Below, in pieces: positions 1 to 8,878 of a stretch of DNA of 64,000 nt. The notes beneath the pieces were generated by a model. It did not search any database. It was not told where the DNA came from and worked only from the letters and a program-made list of their open reading frames with translations. Made by a program: the position numbers and the translations under genes. Each line of letters opens with the position of its first letter. The stretch's first letter is position 1. The DNA is taken from NCBI RefSeq assembly GCF_002127325.2, contig NC_035437.2, positions 155,665,897 to 155,729,896 on the forward strand. Reading direction: 5' to 3'. This DNA is from Helianthus annuus. Taxonomy: Eukaryota; Streptophyta; Magnoliopsida; Asterales; Asteraceae.

Positions 1-1334
1 CCGAATATGAAATTGAGCTGCCTGCCTGCTTGCTATAAATAAGAAGCTTAGGATTCAATTTTCTTTGCTCATTTCTCTTCTTCTTCTCTCTATACGTTGG
101 TGTTCTAACCAATAATCACTCAATCGCTGTTACGATTCATTTTTCGAGTGATCAATATATCCAAAGAATGCCTAAGTGCCGCCCACATTGGGCTATGCTT
201 TATCGTTTGTCGGTAATCCGATAAATGAGCCGAAGCATTGTACTTTGTCGTTGTCGATAATTCGATATACGAGTTGAAGTACTATACTTTGTCGTTTGTC
301 ATTTTGATAAATGAGTTGAAGTATTGCACTTGGTCATTCATTGTGAGAATTTGATCTCGGGAAATTATCGTAACTGCTGTATTGATCATTAACCCGGTTT
401 TTGTGAAATTCGTTAAGGTTCGAATCTCATGACTACCGTTAAGGTTTGATTTGGGTTTTACACCAACACGTATTCTATTCTGTTAAACCACCAAAAACAC
501 TCCCAACTACACCCTTACAATCAAACAAACTATTAAATCATCAGAAGATCCAGAATAATAAAGTACATGCCTAATTATCGAAAGAAGTAGAATCAAGAAG
601 TTTGTTAACTCAATCCTGCATGATGATTTGTGAGTTATTCTTCTTTTATAAATTCTTTTCTCACCGTTTGTGAGTTATTAACTATTTTACAATACTCCAA
701 ATTCATTTTCCGAGATTATAATACCAGTGATTAAGTTGATGTAATCACCAAATTACAGCCAGTATGTGGGGTATTGTGCACAATATTACAGTTTAAATAA
801 TTTTAGGTGGGCGAACCTAATTTAATTGATTTACGTCATTCATTGGGGCAGCCAATGGTGATATGACCACTGTCACAGATTCGGTCGAGTGACAAATACT
901 GTGGGTAGTTGGTTGATATCAGAAACATGCGTAAAAGATCTTAACACTGTGAATAATCATAAAACGTGTCATTTTCAGTAAAATGAATAATTCACTCAGT
1001 ATTTCCCGCTGACAAAATCTTTTTAAAACGCGTTTCAGGTAATTACAGTAGATTGGAGTAAGGATTGGATCCGGCACTAAAAGACTTCAAGAAGTGGCTT
1101 ATTTTATTAATTAAATCAACTTAAGAAATATTGTTTTCATTAAAAGCTACCTTTGTAAAACTTGGAATTTATTCCATCCATTTAAAATAAAATCCGGTGT
1201 TTCTAAACTCTGATATTTTTCCTAACTCACGGTCCTGATGAAATTTCCGCTGCAATATTTTTCAAAATAATCACCGGTACCACTGAACTGCTCACGGCAC
1301 CGATTCCGGCTAGATGGGGTCGGGGGTCGTGACA
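1..1334 (+). repeat. LTR, 3' part, cut by window start
   Basis: This block matches, in inverted orientation, the solo LTR at 33725-36059; the shared stretch includes the sequence about aaatttccgctgcaa near 1240. It ends in ...GGGTCGTGACA, the same kind of end as the LTR at 42380-43717. No primer-binding site follows position 1334, so it is either a solo LTR or a 3' LTR of a plus-strand element. It appears to have inserted into the U5 end of the minus-strand LTR next to it. The left end lies outside the window, so a TSD cannot be checked. Confidence 0.8.
34..41 (+). promoter_or_regulatory. LTR TATA box
   Basis: TATAAATA sits at the place corresponding to 34911-34918 in the inverted LTR copy. 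It is followed by a CT-rich tract at 55-100, as is common just downstream of plant LTR transcription starts. It probably marks the U3/R boundary of this LTR. Confidence 0.5.
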
Positions 1335-1799
1335 TACACAGAGGAAAACGAAGCTTGTTAATTATCGACATGGACCTATCGATACCAATGACTGCGGGTT
1401 GACCGTCCGAGACGGTTCGCAATACATGATTACCACCGTAATCCATGCAAGTAATTGTCCTTAACAACCCCCGTGTGAACGGGTGCTGAGTCCAAACTAT
1501 AGTACTACGTCGTTAAGGCAGGTAGACAGCATTCCACGTGTAAACACAATCAACAAGCATTCATTAAGTCACGTAATATATGCATATTGGTTAGCGTTCA
1601 AATAGTTTGAGTAGTGTGATCGATTGTGTTTTGATATAAGCAACGTATGTAACACCCAAAAGTGCTAAAAGCAAAAAGGGATCGAGTATACTCACAGTGA
1701 TTGATTATGGATTGAAGGGAGCGCTGAGGGTAGGATTAGCTTGAATAGTTCGATAGCACAACAATGAGTAACGTGGGAATGCAAACAAGTGTGAAGGGA

Positions 1800-2395
1800 T
1801 CGAGTAGCCTGGTCGATCGAACAGTAGGTTCGATCGAACGGGCGGTTCGGTCGGCTGGTATGTCTGTTTGAACAGTCCTGTTCGATCGGCCGGTAGGCTC
1901 GATCGGCTGGACCATTCGAGTGGATCGTTTCTTCCTCTAGTGTGTTTGTGTATGATGGTTTTAACTTTTGAAGTTTTCGTTGTAGTATATGAGAACACTA
2001 AAGTGTTCTTACCTTTCAGGTCGATCGATCGAACGGTCTGTTCGATCGGCCGGCTTAACCGATCGGTTAGGAACTTCAGATGTGGCTCTCAGCAGAATGT
2101 CACCTCGATCGAACAGCCTGTTCGATCGGCTGGCATTCCATACTACGAGTTGTAAAATTGTTTAAGTGTTGAAGCATAGTATCTCATGATCCGAAGAGTA
2201 ATGTTTACCAATCGAGTAGCATCTTTGATCGAACATCACTTCGTCAATAGTATACTTCATAAGGTTTGAAAAAGTGTGAGTCCATGTGCTAGCCGATCGG
2301 CTGGCCCGGTCGATCGGCTGGTATGTTCGATTGGCTGGGCTGTTCGTTCGAACAGCCTAGCCGTTCGGCCAGCAATTCTGACCTGGTCGGCCTTT
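1800..2395. repeat. Dispersed TTCGATCGGCTGG-type motif cluster
   Basis: The segment has many short variants of gatcgaacag, ttcgatcggccgg and gatcggctgg, on both strands and irregularly spaced. It lies inside the minus-strand LTR, downstream of its TATA box. CGATCG is itself palindromic, so the cluster may form short hairpins. It has no clear coding content. Confidence 0.7.
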
Positions 2396-3021
2396 CAACT
2401 AACACTTGGCTGTTTGATTATTTGTCATGCTTTTAAGGTAACTTGACGGCGAGTTAAACTGTAGAACGTGGGTTCTTACTTGTTGCACCGGTTCGGACAG
2501 GAATCACCCAAGTCCGGCCGGTGAACTGTTCGGAACGGTCGTTTGATGTTTAACCCGAAATCGGTGAACCTTGTAGATAGAATCCGAATCTTGAACCTCT
2601 TAACTGTTAGAAGGATTAGTCAGCCGGTTCGAGCTCCGTTTCTATCGGTTTTAAGGTTTCGAGTGTAAAAGGTTGAAGAAAGTTGGAAATCATTCATAAA
2701 AATGTTAAGATTCTTACAAATATTAGTTTGTTTATGTGGAAATCGGTCAGATCTAAGCCATTCATGGTTGAATGAGGCCAAAGTTTGATGTTCTTCAAGA
2801 ACACAATGATGACATCACCCAAGAACACTTAGATCTTGGTGATTTCACGGTTAGAAATCGAGTTTTGAAAGATAGAAGGGTGTAGAATCATGTAATGATA
2901 AAAAACGTACAAGAATTAGAGTGAAAACTTACCGGAGTTGAGAGAAATCTGAGGAAAGGTGGAGAAGAAGGTTGGTTCGGTCAGAGCTTTCCAAAAATAG
3001 GAAGGGTGACAATGACAGGGC

Positions 3022-3029
3022 TATTTATA
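3022..3029 (-). promoter_or_regulatory. TATA box of minus-strand LTR
   Basis: On the minus strand this reads TATAAATA within GCCTATAAATAGC, about 680 bp into the LTR. It is the probable promoter of the chromovirus element, and its transcripts would run towards lower coordinates. Confidence 0.5.
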
Positions 3030-3051
3030 GGCTCCAAAAGAGGAAAGTGTC

Positions 3052-3155
3052 AGCCGATCGGCCAGGATCTCCGATCGGATGGGCTGCTCGATCGGCTAGG
3101 AACATGCTAGCCGATCGGCTGGCCTGTTCGATCAGGATGCCTCCTGTTCGATCCG
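3052..3155. repeat. Second GATCGGCTGG motif cluster
   Basis: Six or so copies of gccgatcggc / ctgttcgatc variants lie just downstream (plus-strand sense) of the LTR TATA box, that is, in U3 on the minus strand. It is the same motif family as at 1800-2395, so the LTR carries the motif both in U3 and beyond the TATA box. Confidence 0.6.
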
Positions 3156-3637
3156 CGACCCCTGTTGAGTATTTCGCGACGATTTTTGATGTTTTGGCTC
3201 CGATGGACGATGATACGAATACGATAGAGTTCCTAGTCAAATTAATTTCAGTCCCAACTACTATATCTAACATACAATCTTCTATAAGTCACGTATCGAT
3301 GTCGGTTTCGATTGAGTTTGATTGATTTTCGAGTTTCGATTCGATTTTTGATTGATTCGCTTGAATACCACACAAAAACATAAAGTAAACATGCACAAGT
3401 AACACATAAGGCACACACGCACGTAATCATTATCATACCAGTTTCGCATAGTTCGAGTCTCGAGTTCGATTGATTGATTGATTCGATTAACTTGATTATT
3501 GATTGATTAACTTTATCGCATTGTTACTTCCTATGATTCACAGTCGTAATCGGTCACATTGATTAAACATTCGATCATATCATTTAGACAACACTTACTC
3601 CACATAATACAAATAAAACACAAAATCGACTAATTAC

Positions 3638-3681
3638 AGTCAAAGAAGTCAAAGTTGACTTGGACTTTGACTTTGACTTTG
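3638..3681 (-). promoter_or_regulatory. W-box-like TTGAC/GTCAA repeats in U3
   Basis: Just inside the LTR start are five or so copies of gtcaa or ttgac in about 45 bp (agtcaaagttgacttgg and neighbours). TTGAC is the core bound by plant WRKY factors. Clustering at the U3 end suggests stress-responsive control of this LTR; that role is inferred from motif content only. Confidence 0.4.
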
Positions 3682-3706
3682 GCATTCGAGAACACGGGGT
3701 GTTACA

Positions 3707-3720
3707 GCCTCCCCTTGTTT
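3707..3720 (-). other. Polypurine tract
   Basis: The minus-strand sequence is AAACAAGGGGAGGC, directly 5' of the LTR start TGTAACACC. This is the expected position and composition of the plus-strand DNA primer of an LTR retrotransposon. Confidence 0.7.
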
Positions 3721-3795
3721 AGGGAATTTCGTCCCGAAATTAGGCTCGGAGCTGCACATCACCGTGAGTCGTATTACCAATTTGAAGCTTCAGAT

Positions 3796-6410
3796 CTATT
3801 TAAACAACTGCGGGTACTTGGCCTTCATGTCGCTTTCGAGTTCCCAAGTGAACTCCGCGCCTCGCTTGCCTTCCCATCGGACTTTCACGATAGGGATGCG
3901 TGAGCGCCTGAGTTGCTTGGTTTGGCGATCCATGATTTCGACAGGCTTTTCCACGAAGTGTAAGGTTTCGTTGACCCGGAGATCGTCGAGTGGTACGATT
4001 AGATCATGATCAGCAAGGCATTTTCGGAGGTTAGACACATGGAAAGTCGGGTGGACGTTACTGAGTTCCTCCGGTAGTTCGAGTCTGTAGGCGACTTTTC
4101 CGATCCTTTCCAGAATCTTAAAAGGTCCAACATATCGAGGCGCTAGTTTCCCTTTCTTGCCGAATCTGACTACACCCTTCCAAGAGGATACCTTTAGGAG
4201 TACGTAGTCGCCAACGTCAAATTCAAGGGGCTTGCGTCTTCTATCGGCGTAACTTTTCTGTCTACTTCGAGCTTTTACCAAGTTGTCTCGAATCTGGTGG
4301 ATTTTGTCAGTCGTTTCTTGTAGGATTTCGGGACCGGTTAGTTACGAATGACCGATCTCGTGCCACACAATAGGCGATCGACATCTCCTTCCATACAAAG
4401 CTTCGAATGGTGCCATTTGAATGCTGGCATCATAGCTGTTATTGTACGAGAATTCAACCAATGGCAGGTGTTTATTCCAACTACCACCAAAATCTATGAC
4501 ACACGCCCGGAGCATGTCTTCAAGAGTACGGATCGTTCTTTCAGTCTGCCCGTCGGTTTGAGGATGGAATGCAGTACTCAGATTAAGCGACGTACAAAGG
4601 GCCGCTTGAAACGTTTCCCACAACCGAGAAGTAAACCGAGCATCACGGTCAGAGATGATGTCGCGAGGCGTACCATGATTACAAATGATCTCGTCGGTGT
4701 AGATCTGGGCTAGTCGTTCCACCTTATAGTCTTCTCGTATCGGCAAAAAGTGGGCGGATTTCGTTAGACGATCAACTATAACCCAAATACTGCCGTGACC
4801 TGATGGCGTGAGCGGGAGTTTCGTTATGAAATCCATAGCTATACTCTCCCACTTTCATATAGGTATCGGCGGTTGTTCGAGTAAGCCATAAGGTCTTTGA
4901 TGTTCAGCCTTAACTCTTGCGCAAGTTAAGCAACTTCCAACGTAAAGAGCGATATCCCGTTTCATGCCCGGCCACCAGTACTTGTAACGAAGGTCCTGGT
5001 ACATCTTGTCAGCACCGGGATGAATGGAGTATCGGGATTTGTGGGCTTCATTCATGATAATCTTTCGCAAATCGGTCCGTTTAGGGATCCAAATTCGGTC
5101 CAGATAGTAGAATATCCCATCAGCTTTGCTTACTAACTGAGCTCTATCGTGATAGATCCTTTCTCTCTTCAATGTACGCTCATTAAAGCAAGCATGTTGA
5201 GCTTCGCGAATAAGGGCTTCGAGGTTATGCTGGGCTTGAACGTTTCGGATGCTGAGCACGTAACTCTTTCTGCTGAGCGCGTCGGAAACAACATTTGCCT
5301 TGCCTGGGTGATAACGAATCTCACAGTCGTAATCGTTGAGGAGTTCTACCCATCGGCGTTGACGCATATTAAGTTCCATTTGATTGAAGATATGTTGTAA
5401 ACTCCTGTGATCAGTGTAGATTGTACACCTGGTGCCATACAGGTAGTGTCGCCAAATCTTTAATGCAAAGACAACCGCGCCTAGCTCGAGGTCATGGGTT
5501 GTATAGTTCTTCTCGTGGATCTTGAGCTGTCGAGATGCGTAAGCTATGACCTTGTCTCGCTGCATGAGGACACAACCAAGACCAAGGTTGGAAGTATCAC
5601 AGTAGACAATGAAATCGTTGCTTCCGTCGGGCAGCGTAAGAATCGGAGCGTTGCACAGCATATGCTTGAGGGTTTGAAAGGCAGACTCTTGTGCGGTTCC
5701 CCACACAAAAGGCTTATCTTTATGAGTAAGAGTGGTAAGCGGCACAGCGATTTTGGAGAATCCTTCAATAAATCGTCGGTAATAGCCCGCTAGTCCGAGA
5801 AAAGAACGAACTTCAGACGGGTTCTTAGGCGTAATCCAACTTTTGACGGCTTCAATCTTCGCGGGATCGACGTGTATTCCCTGACTATTCACAATGTGAC
5901 CCAGAAACTGAACTTCCTCTAACCAGAATTCACACTTAGAGAACTTGGCGTAGAGTTGATTCCCCTGAAGTAACTCGAGAACCAAACGTAGATGTTGCGC
6001 GTGTTCGACTTTCGATTTGGAATAGATCAAGACATCGTCAATGAACACGATGACGAAACGGTCTGAGAAGGGCTTACACACGCGATTCATCAGATCCATA
6101 AAAACCGCGGGTGCATTAGTTAAACCAAAAGGCATAACAACGAACTCATAGTGGCCATAACGGGTTCGGAAAGCGGTTTTGGGGATGTCTTCCTCTTGAA
6201 TCTGCAATTGATGATAGCCTGAACGTAGGTCGATTTTTGAGAAACACTTGGCACCTTGCAGCTGATCAAATAAGTCGTCGATTCGAGGCAAAGGGTATCG
6301 GTTCTTAATGGTTAGCTTATTCAGTTCCCTATAATCGATGCACATCCGGAACGACCCGTCCTTCTTTTTGACGAAAAGGACTGGCGCGCCCCAAGGAGAG
6401 GTTATCTTTT
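3796..6410 (-). pseudogene. Ty3/gypsy chromovirus pol (RT-RNase H-integrase-chromodomain), two nonsense breaks
   Basis: Reverse transcriptase begins at about 6410 ([15 protein letters not shown]). It continues through the RT YxDD-type motif ([10 protein letters not shown]), the RNase H region ([14 protein letters not shown]), the integrase zinc-binding and catalytic core (MDFITKLP, SDRDARF) and a C-terminal chromodomain-like end ([16 protein letters not shown]). This order and tail fit the Tekay-type chromoviruses. All pieces are in one frame, interrupted by a TGA at 4855-4857 and a TAA at 4342-4344, each replacing an expected residue of a conserved block. The final stop is at 3796. Gag, protease and the first part of RT are missing because the 5' portion is replaced by a PIF transposase. 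The element cannot make an intact polyprotein. Confidence 0.9.
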
Positions 6411-7260
6411 TCACCGTTTTCGAACGCATTGGACGATTTAGTATTCCCCACTTCGCCTTTAACACACCAAACGCCCGTTCCACATCTTTTCTTGCGGCCT
6501 CGTGTTGCCTCTTGAACTTTTTTTCATTCGGGATGTCAGGATATGGAAAAGACTTCACAAACACGGACCAGCTAGGGTAGATCCCATCAGTAAGATAATA
6601 CCCGCGTTTGTATAAGTGGTCGTTCACCTGAAATGGACAATTTGGCGCCGTTCCGTTTCGTTGAGTAAGAAATAATGGAGATTGTTGCAGCACGTTGATG
6701 TCGTTTTGTGAACCCGCCGGGCCACAAAAAGCATGCCAAATCCACAAATCTTGAGACGCCACCGCTTCTAACATAACCGTTGGGTATTGATGATCGCCTC
6801 TCATGTATTGTCCACGCAATTCTGTGGGGCACATTCTCCAGACGAGGTGTGTACAATCCAGACTACCCAACATACTAGGTAGGTGATGCCTCTCCTCATG
6901 AGCCTGATACAATAGCGCAACGTCGTGGCTCGTTGGTCTACGTAAGAATTCACCGGCATATATTTTACAAACCGTCTCGCAGAAATATTCAAGGCACTCA
7001 CGAGAGGTCCTTTCAGACATATTTAAATACTCGTCGTTTTCGTCTGGTGGGTTACCGGTTGCAAGTTGTTTAATCGCCGAAGTAACCTTTTGCAACGGCG
7101 TGAAACTTTTCTTCATTCTCCCATCTAAGCCCTCTTGAAACCACTCGTCATACGCTTCGACGTCACTAACAATTTTTAGGAACAAAGACTTGGACATACG
7201 AAATCTCTGACGAAAAGTATCGGCATTAAATTTTGGATTTTCAACAAAATAATCGGCCAT
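4855..7260 (-). CDS. Chimeric ORF: PIF/Harbinger transposase fused in frame to Ty3 RT-RNase H
   Basis: A single 801-codon frame. Residues 1 to about 280 are a plant Harbinger-type nuclease/transposase (helix-rich N-terminal domain, then [43 protein letters not shown]). From about residue 285 it is Ty3/gypsy reverse transcriptase, RNase H and the start of integrase. The join is near 6405-6415, after a basic stretch RSKTVKK. No stop or frameshift lies at the join. The transposase lacks its extreme C-terminus and the retroelement lacks gag, protease and the N-terminal part of RT. The most economical origin is a deletion or nested insertion that happened to keep the frame. Whether the fusion is transcribed is unknown. 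The ORF ends at a TGA inside the integrase region. Confidence 0.75.
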   Translation of the reverse strand: MADYFVENPKFNADTFRQRFRMSKSLFLKIVSDVEAYDEWFQEGLDGRMKKSFTPLQKVTSAIKQLATGNPPDENDEYLNMSERTSRECLEYFCETVCKIYAGEFLRRPTSHDVALLYQAHEERHHLPSMLGSLDCTHLVWRMCPTELRGQYMRGDHQYPTVMLEAVASQDLWIWHAFCGPAGSQNDINVLQQSPLFLTQRNGTAPNCPFQVNDHLYKRGYYLTDGIYPSWSVFVKSFPYPDIPNEKKFKRQHEAARKDVERAFGVLKAKWGILNRPMRSKTVKKITSPWGAPVLFVKKKDGSFRMCIDYRELNKLTIKNRYPLPRIDDLFDQLQGAKCFSKIDLRSGYHQLQIQEEDIPKTAFRTRYGHYEFVVMPFGLTNAPAVFMDLMNRVCKPFSDRFVIVFIDDVLIYSKSKVEHAQHLRLVLELLQGNQLYAKFSKCEFWLEEVQFLGHIVNSQGIHVDPAKIEAVKSWITPKNPSEVRSFLGLAGYYRRFIEGFSKIAVPLTTLTHKDKPFVWGTAQESAFQTLKHMLCNAPILTLPDGSNDFIVYCDTSNLGLGCVLMQRDKVIAYASRQLKIHEKNYTTHDLELGAVVFALKIWRHYLYGTRCTIYTDHRSLQHIFNQMELNMRQRRWVELLNDYDCEIRYHPGKANVVSDALSRKSYVLSIRNVQAQHNLEALIREAQHACFNERTLKRERIYHDRAQLVSKADGIFYYLDRIWIPKRTDLRKIIMNEAHKSRYSIHPGADKMYQDLRYKYWWPGMKRDIALYVGSCLTCARVKAEHQRPYGLLEQPPIPI

Positions 7261-7444
7261 GAGTGTCTCATGGCCTCCCTCACGATCTCGACGGACTATT
7301 TTTTTTAATAGACGATGCCGTGTCTAGTAGCTCCGCTTGTTGGATGAGATTTTGGAAGAAAATTAAGCTACCATCGCTTGACGATGCATCTTCATCGTCG
7401 GGAAAGTCGGGTAGGGGAGAAAAAAACGGAAACTTGGAATCCAT
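6400..7444 (-). pseudogene. PIF/Harbinger DDE transposase, frameshifted and 3'-truncated
   Basis: The natural start is most likely the ATG at 7444. It opens an acidic, serine-rich N-terminus (MDSKFPFFSPLPDFPDDEDA, then a run like FFQNLIQQAE) typical of plant Harbinger transposases. A run of eight T at 7299-7306 (A on the coding strand) shifts the frame, after which [16 protein letters not shown] leads into the main domain. Catalytic-domain landmarks include LDCTHLVW (first Asp), a GSQNDINVL segment (second Asp) and a Glu in the KDVERAFG block. The C-terminus is lost at the fusion with Ty3 pol near 6410. The product would be a cut-and-paste nuclease acting with a separate Myb-like DNA-binding protein, which is not present nearby. 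Confidence 0.85.
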
Positions 7445-7516
7445 TTTGTGTTGTATTTGATAGATTTGTGAGTTTGAGAGTGGTGGGTGTGGTAAAAAAT
7501 TTGATTAAGTTGGTTA

Positions 7517-7524
7517 TATTTATA
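7517..7524 (-). promoter_or_regulatory. TATA box upstream of the PIF transposase
   Basis: Minus-strand TATAAATA lies about 75 bp upstream of the ATG at 7444, in an AT-rich stretch. It could drive the chimeric transposase-RT frame, although the frameshift at 7299-7306 separates the first ATG from the long frame. Confidence 0.45.
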
Positions 7525-7730
7525 TTGTTAAAAAATTGAATTTTTTTTTTTTAAATTTGACCGTTGCCCAACGGTCCTCTCTTGAATCTCGTGCCTTCAA
7601 CGCGCTGACTCCCCCCCCCCCCCCCGGATTACCCTCACCGATTCGGGTCCCCGCATGGATGGCGGCGGTGTTCCCGATCGGTGGATGTGGTCACCGAACC
7701 ACTCCCCGCATTGTGCCCCGTTCATCCTTA

Positions 7731-8344
7731 GGAATGGAATGTTTTCCACTTAAAGGAGCATGGCTGGCATCACCCAAACGGTTATTGTTGTAGGGACCAC
7801 ACCACCATGGCGAAAGTGACAACTACCGAAATCTACTATAAATAGGAGTACATCTCTCAGGTTCGTTCTCTTCCACACAATTACAAAAACCCATCAATTC
7901 GGATTAATCTCGATTCTTATTCTAACGCCGGAGGTGGATCACAAGGAAGAATCCCAACCTGGGGTGAGCCTAACGGTGCTTTCTTTTTCGTTGATCATAT
8001 CCCTCGGAGCAAATTAAGTTTTCTCAGCGACGACCTTTTGTGGAAGTTAATCCAAACATGAGTGGCTAGGATTGTTTCTTTAGTTTGTAAGTAGGCGTTT
8101 GTAGGAGCCTTCGTTGTTGTGGATGAAACAAATAATGATAAAGAAGAGTATGAAGGTCCAACAAAACATGTAGACGATATAGGTCAACTAGAGTCGGGGA
8201 CATCGAAAAAGAATAAACTTACATGTGCAAAAATTTTCTCAAAGGGATAAAATGATAGTTAATGTTGACATGACAAACATTTTTAATGTACATTGATTTT
8301 CTTAGCCAAACACATTACAATATGACAAACATTACCCTACGTAT
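7731..8344. other. No gene; possible old LTR fragment
   Basis: No supported ORF. A plus-strand TATAAATA lies at about 7836-7845 within ctactataaataggagtac. It is followed by a cytosine-rich leader-like stretch and text (gaggtggatcacaagg, tctcagcgacgacc) that resembles the end of a Tat-type LTR. No partner LTR or primer site was found, so the identification is tentative. Confidence 0.3.
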
Positions 8345-8364
8345 ACAAAAACAAGTTGGGGAAT

Positions 8365-8388
8365 AGTGCCACACAGCTGTGTGGCACT
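8365..8388. repeat. 24-bp perfect palindrome
   Basis: agtgccacacag followed directly by its reverse complement ctgtgtggcact. It stands at the left edge of the AT-rich repeat and Helitron-like segment. It could form a cruciform or hairpin. Function unknown. Confidence 0.85.
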
Positions 8389-8412
8389 TCCCTATTGGAC
8401 CATACCATTTTT

Positions 8413-8815
8413 AATTTAATTTTATTCCCAGTTTAAAATTACGCTTTCATCCTTCGTTTAAAATTACGTTTTTGCCCTCAGCTCAAAATAAAATTATAAC
8501 TTTGCCCTTAGCTCAAAATTACGCTTTTGCCCTCGGGTCAAAACCTCTTTTTTTATTTTGTTCACAATTTAAAATTACGGTTTCGCCCTCCGTTTAAAAT
8601 TACGTTTTTGCCCCCAGCTTAAAATAAAATGTTGTTTTTTCCTCTAGCTTAAAATTACAATTCTGCCATCAGCTCAAAATTATGTTTTTGCCCACAGTTC
8701 AAAATAAAATTATGTTTTTCCCCGTAGCTCAAAATTATGATTTTGCTCTCAGTTTAAAATTATGATTTCGCCTCCGGTTCAAAATATAATTACAATTTTG
8801 CCCTCTGTACAGACA
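8413..8815. repeat. Degenerate ~30-bp tandem repeat
   Basis: About 13 imperfect units of the type caaaattacg-tttttgccctcagctc occur over 400 bp, with variable spacing and substitutions. No reading frame is conserved. It lies inside the putative Helitron, and such minisatellite arrays are frequent in non-autonomous Helitrons. Confidence 0.75.
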
Positions 8816-8850
8816 TGCATGTTATGAGAGAGAAATATTCGGCTTATTGT

Positions 8851-8878
8851 CCCGCAACGCGGGCGGGGCAAAAACTAG
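8851..8878 (+). mobile_element. Helitron-like 3' terminus
   Basis: A hairpin cccgc-aac-gcggg at 8851-8863 is followed 11 bp later by CTAG at 8875-8878 and then a T. A GC-rich hairpin about 10-12 bp before a CTRR end inserted before T is the hallmark of plant Helitrons. The 5' TC end was not located; the palindrome at 8365 and the repeat at 8413-8815 are probably inside the element. No Rep/helicase is present, so it would be non-autonomous. Confidence 0.65.

Larger units (their letters stand above)
1335..3706 (-). repeat. 3' LTR of minus-strand chromovirus
   Basis: Read on the minus strand the LTR begins TGTAACACCCCG at 3706, directly after a polypurine tract (3707-3720) and the end of pol (3796). 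It contains a TATA box at 3022-3029 and W-box-like repeats at its start. The end is uncertain. A GGGTGTTACA at 1648 could be the terminus (2059 bp). However, the sequence from 1647 down to 1335 reads like further U5 interrupted by the plus-strand LTR, so the LTR is likely longer and truncated. No matching 5' LTR exists in the window. Confidence 0.7.
6400..7730 (-). mobile_element. PIF/Harbinger element, 5' part only
   Basis: The element includes the transposase gene, a TATA box at 7517-7524 and a plausible 5' terminus near 7727: minus strand TTA then AGGATGAACGGGGCACAATG. TTA/TWA is the usual target site of this superfamily. The 3' half is missing. The terminus is a weak call because the partner inverted repeat is absent. 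Confidence 0.55.

Noticed and set aside
1222..1467. 81-codon minus-strand ORF
   Set aside because: It lies across the junction of two LTRs and encodes LTR text; no domain.
1648..3706. 1648 as a definite LTR terminus
   Set aside because: TGTAACACCC at 1648 looks like an LTR end, but the sequence to 1335 continues in LTR-like style and no primer site or convincing TSD follows, so the boundary is left open.
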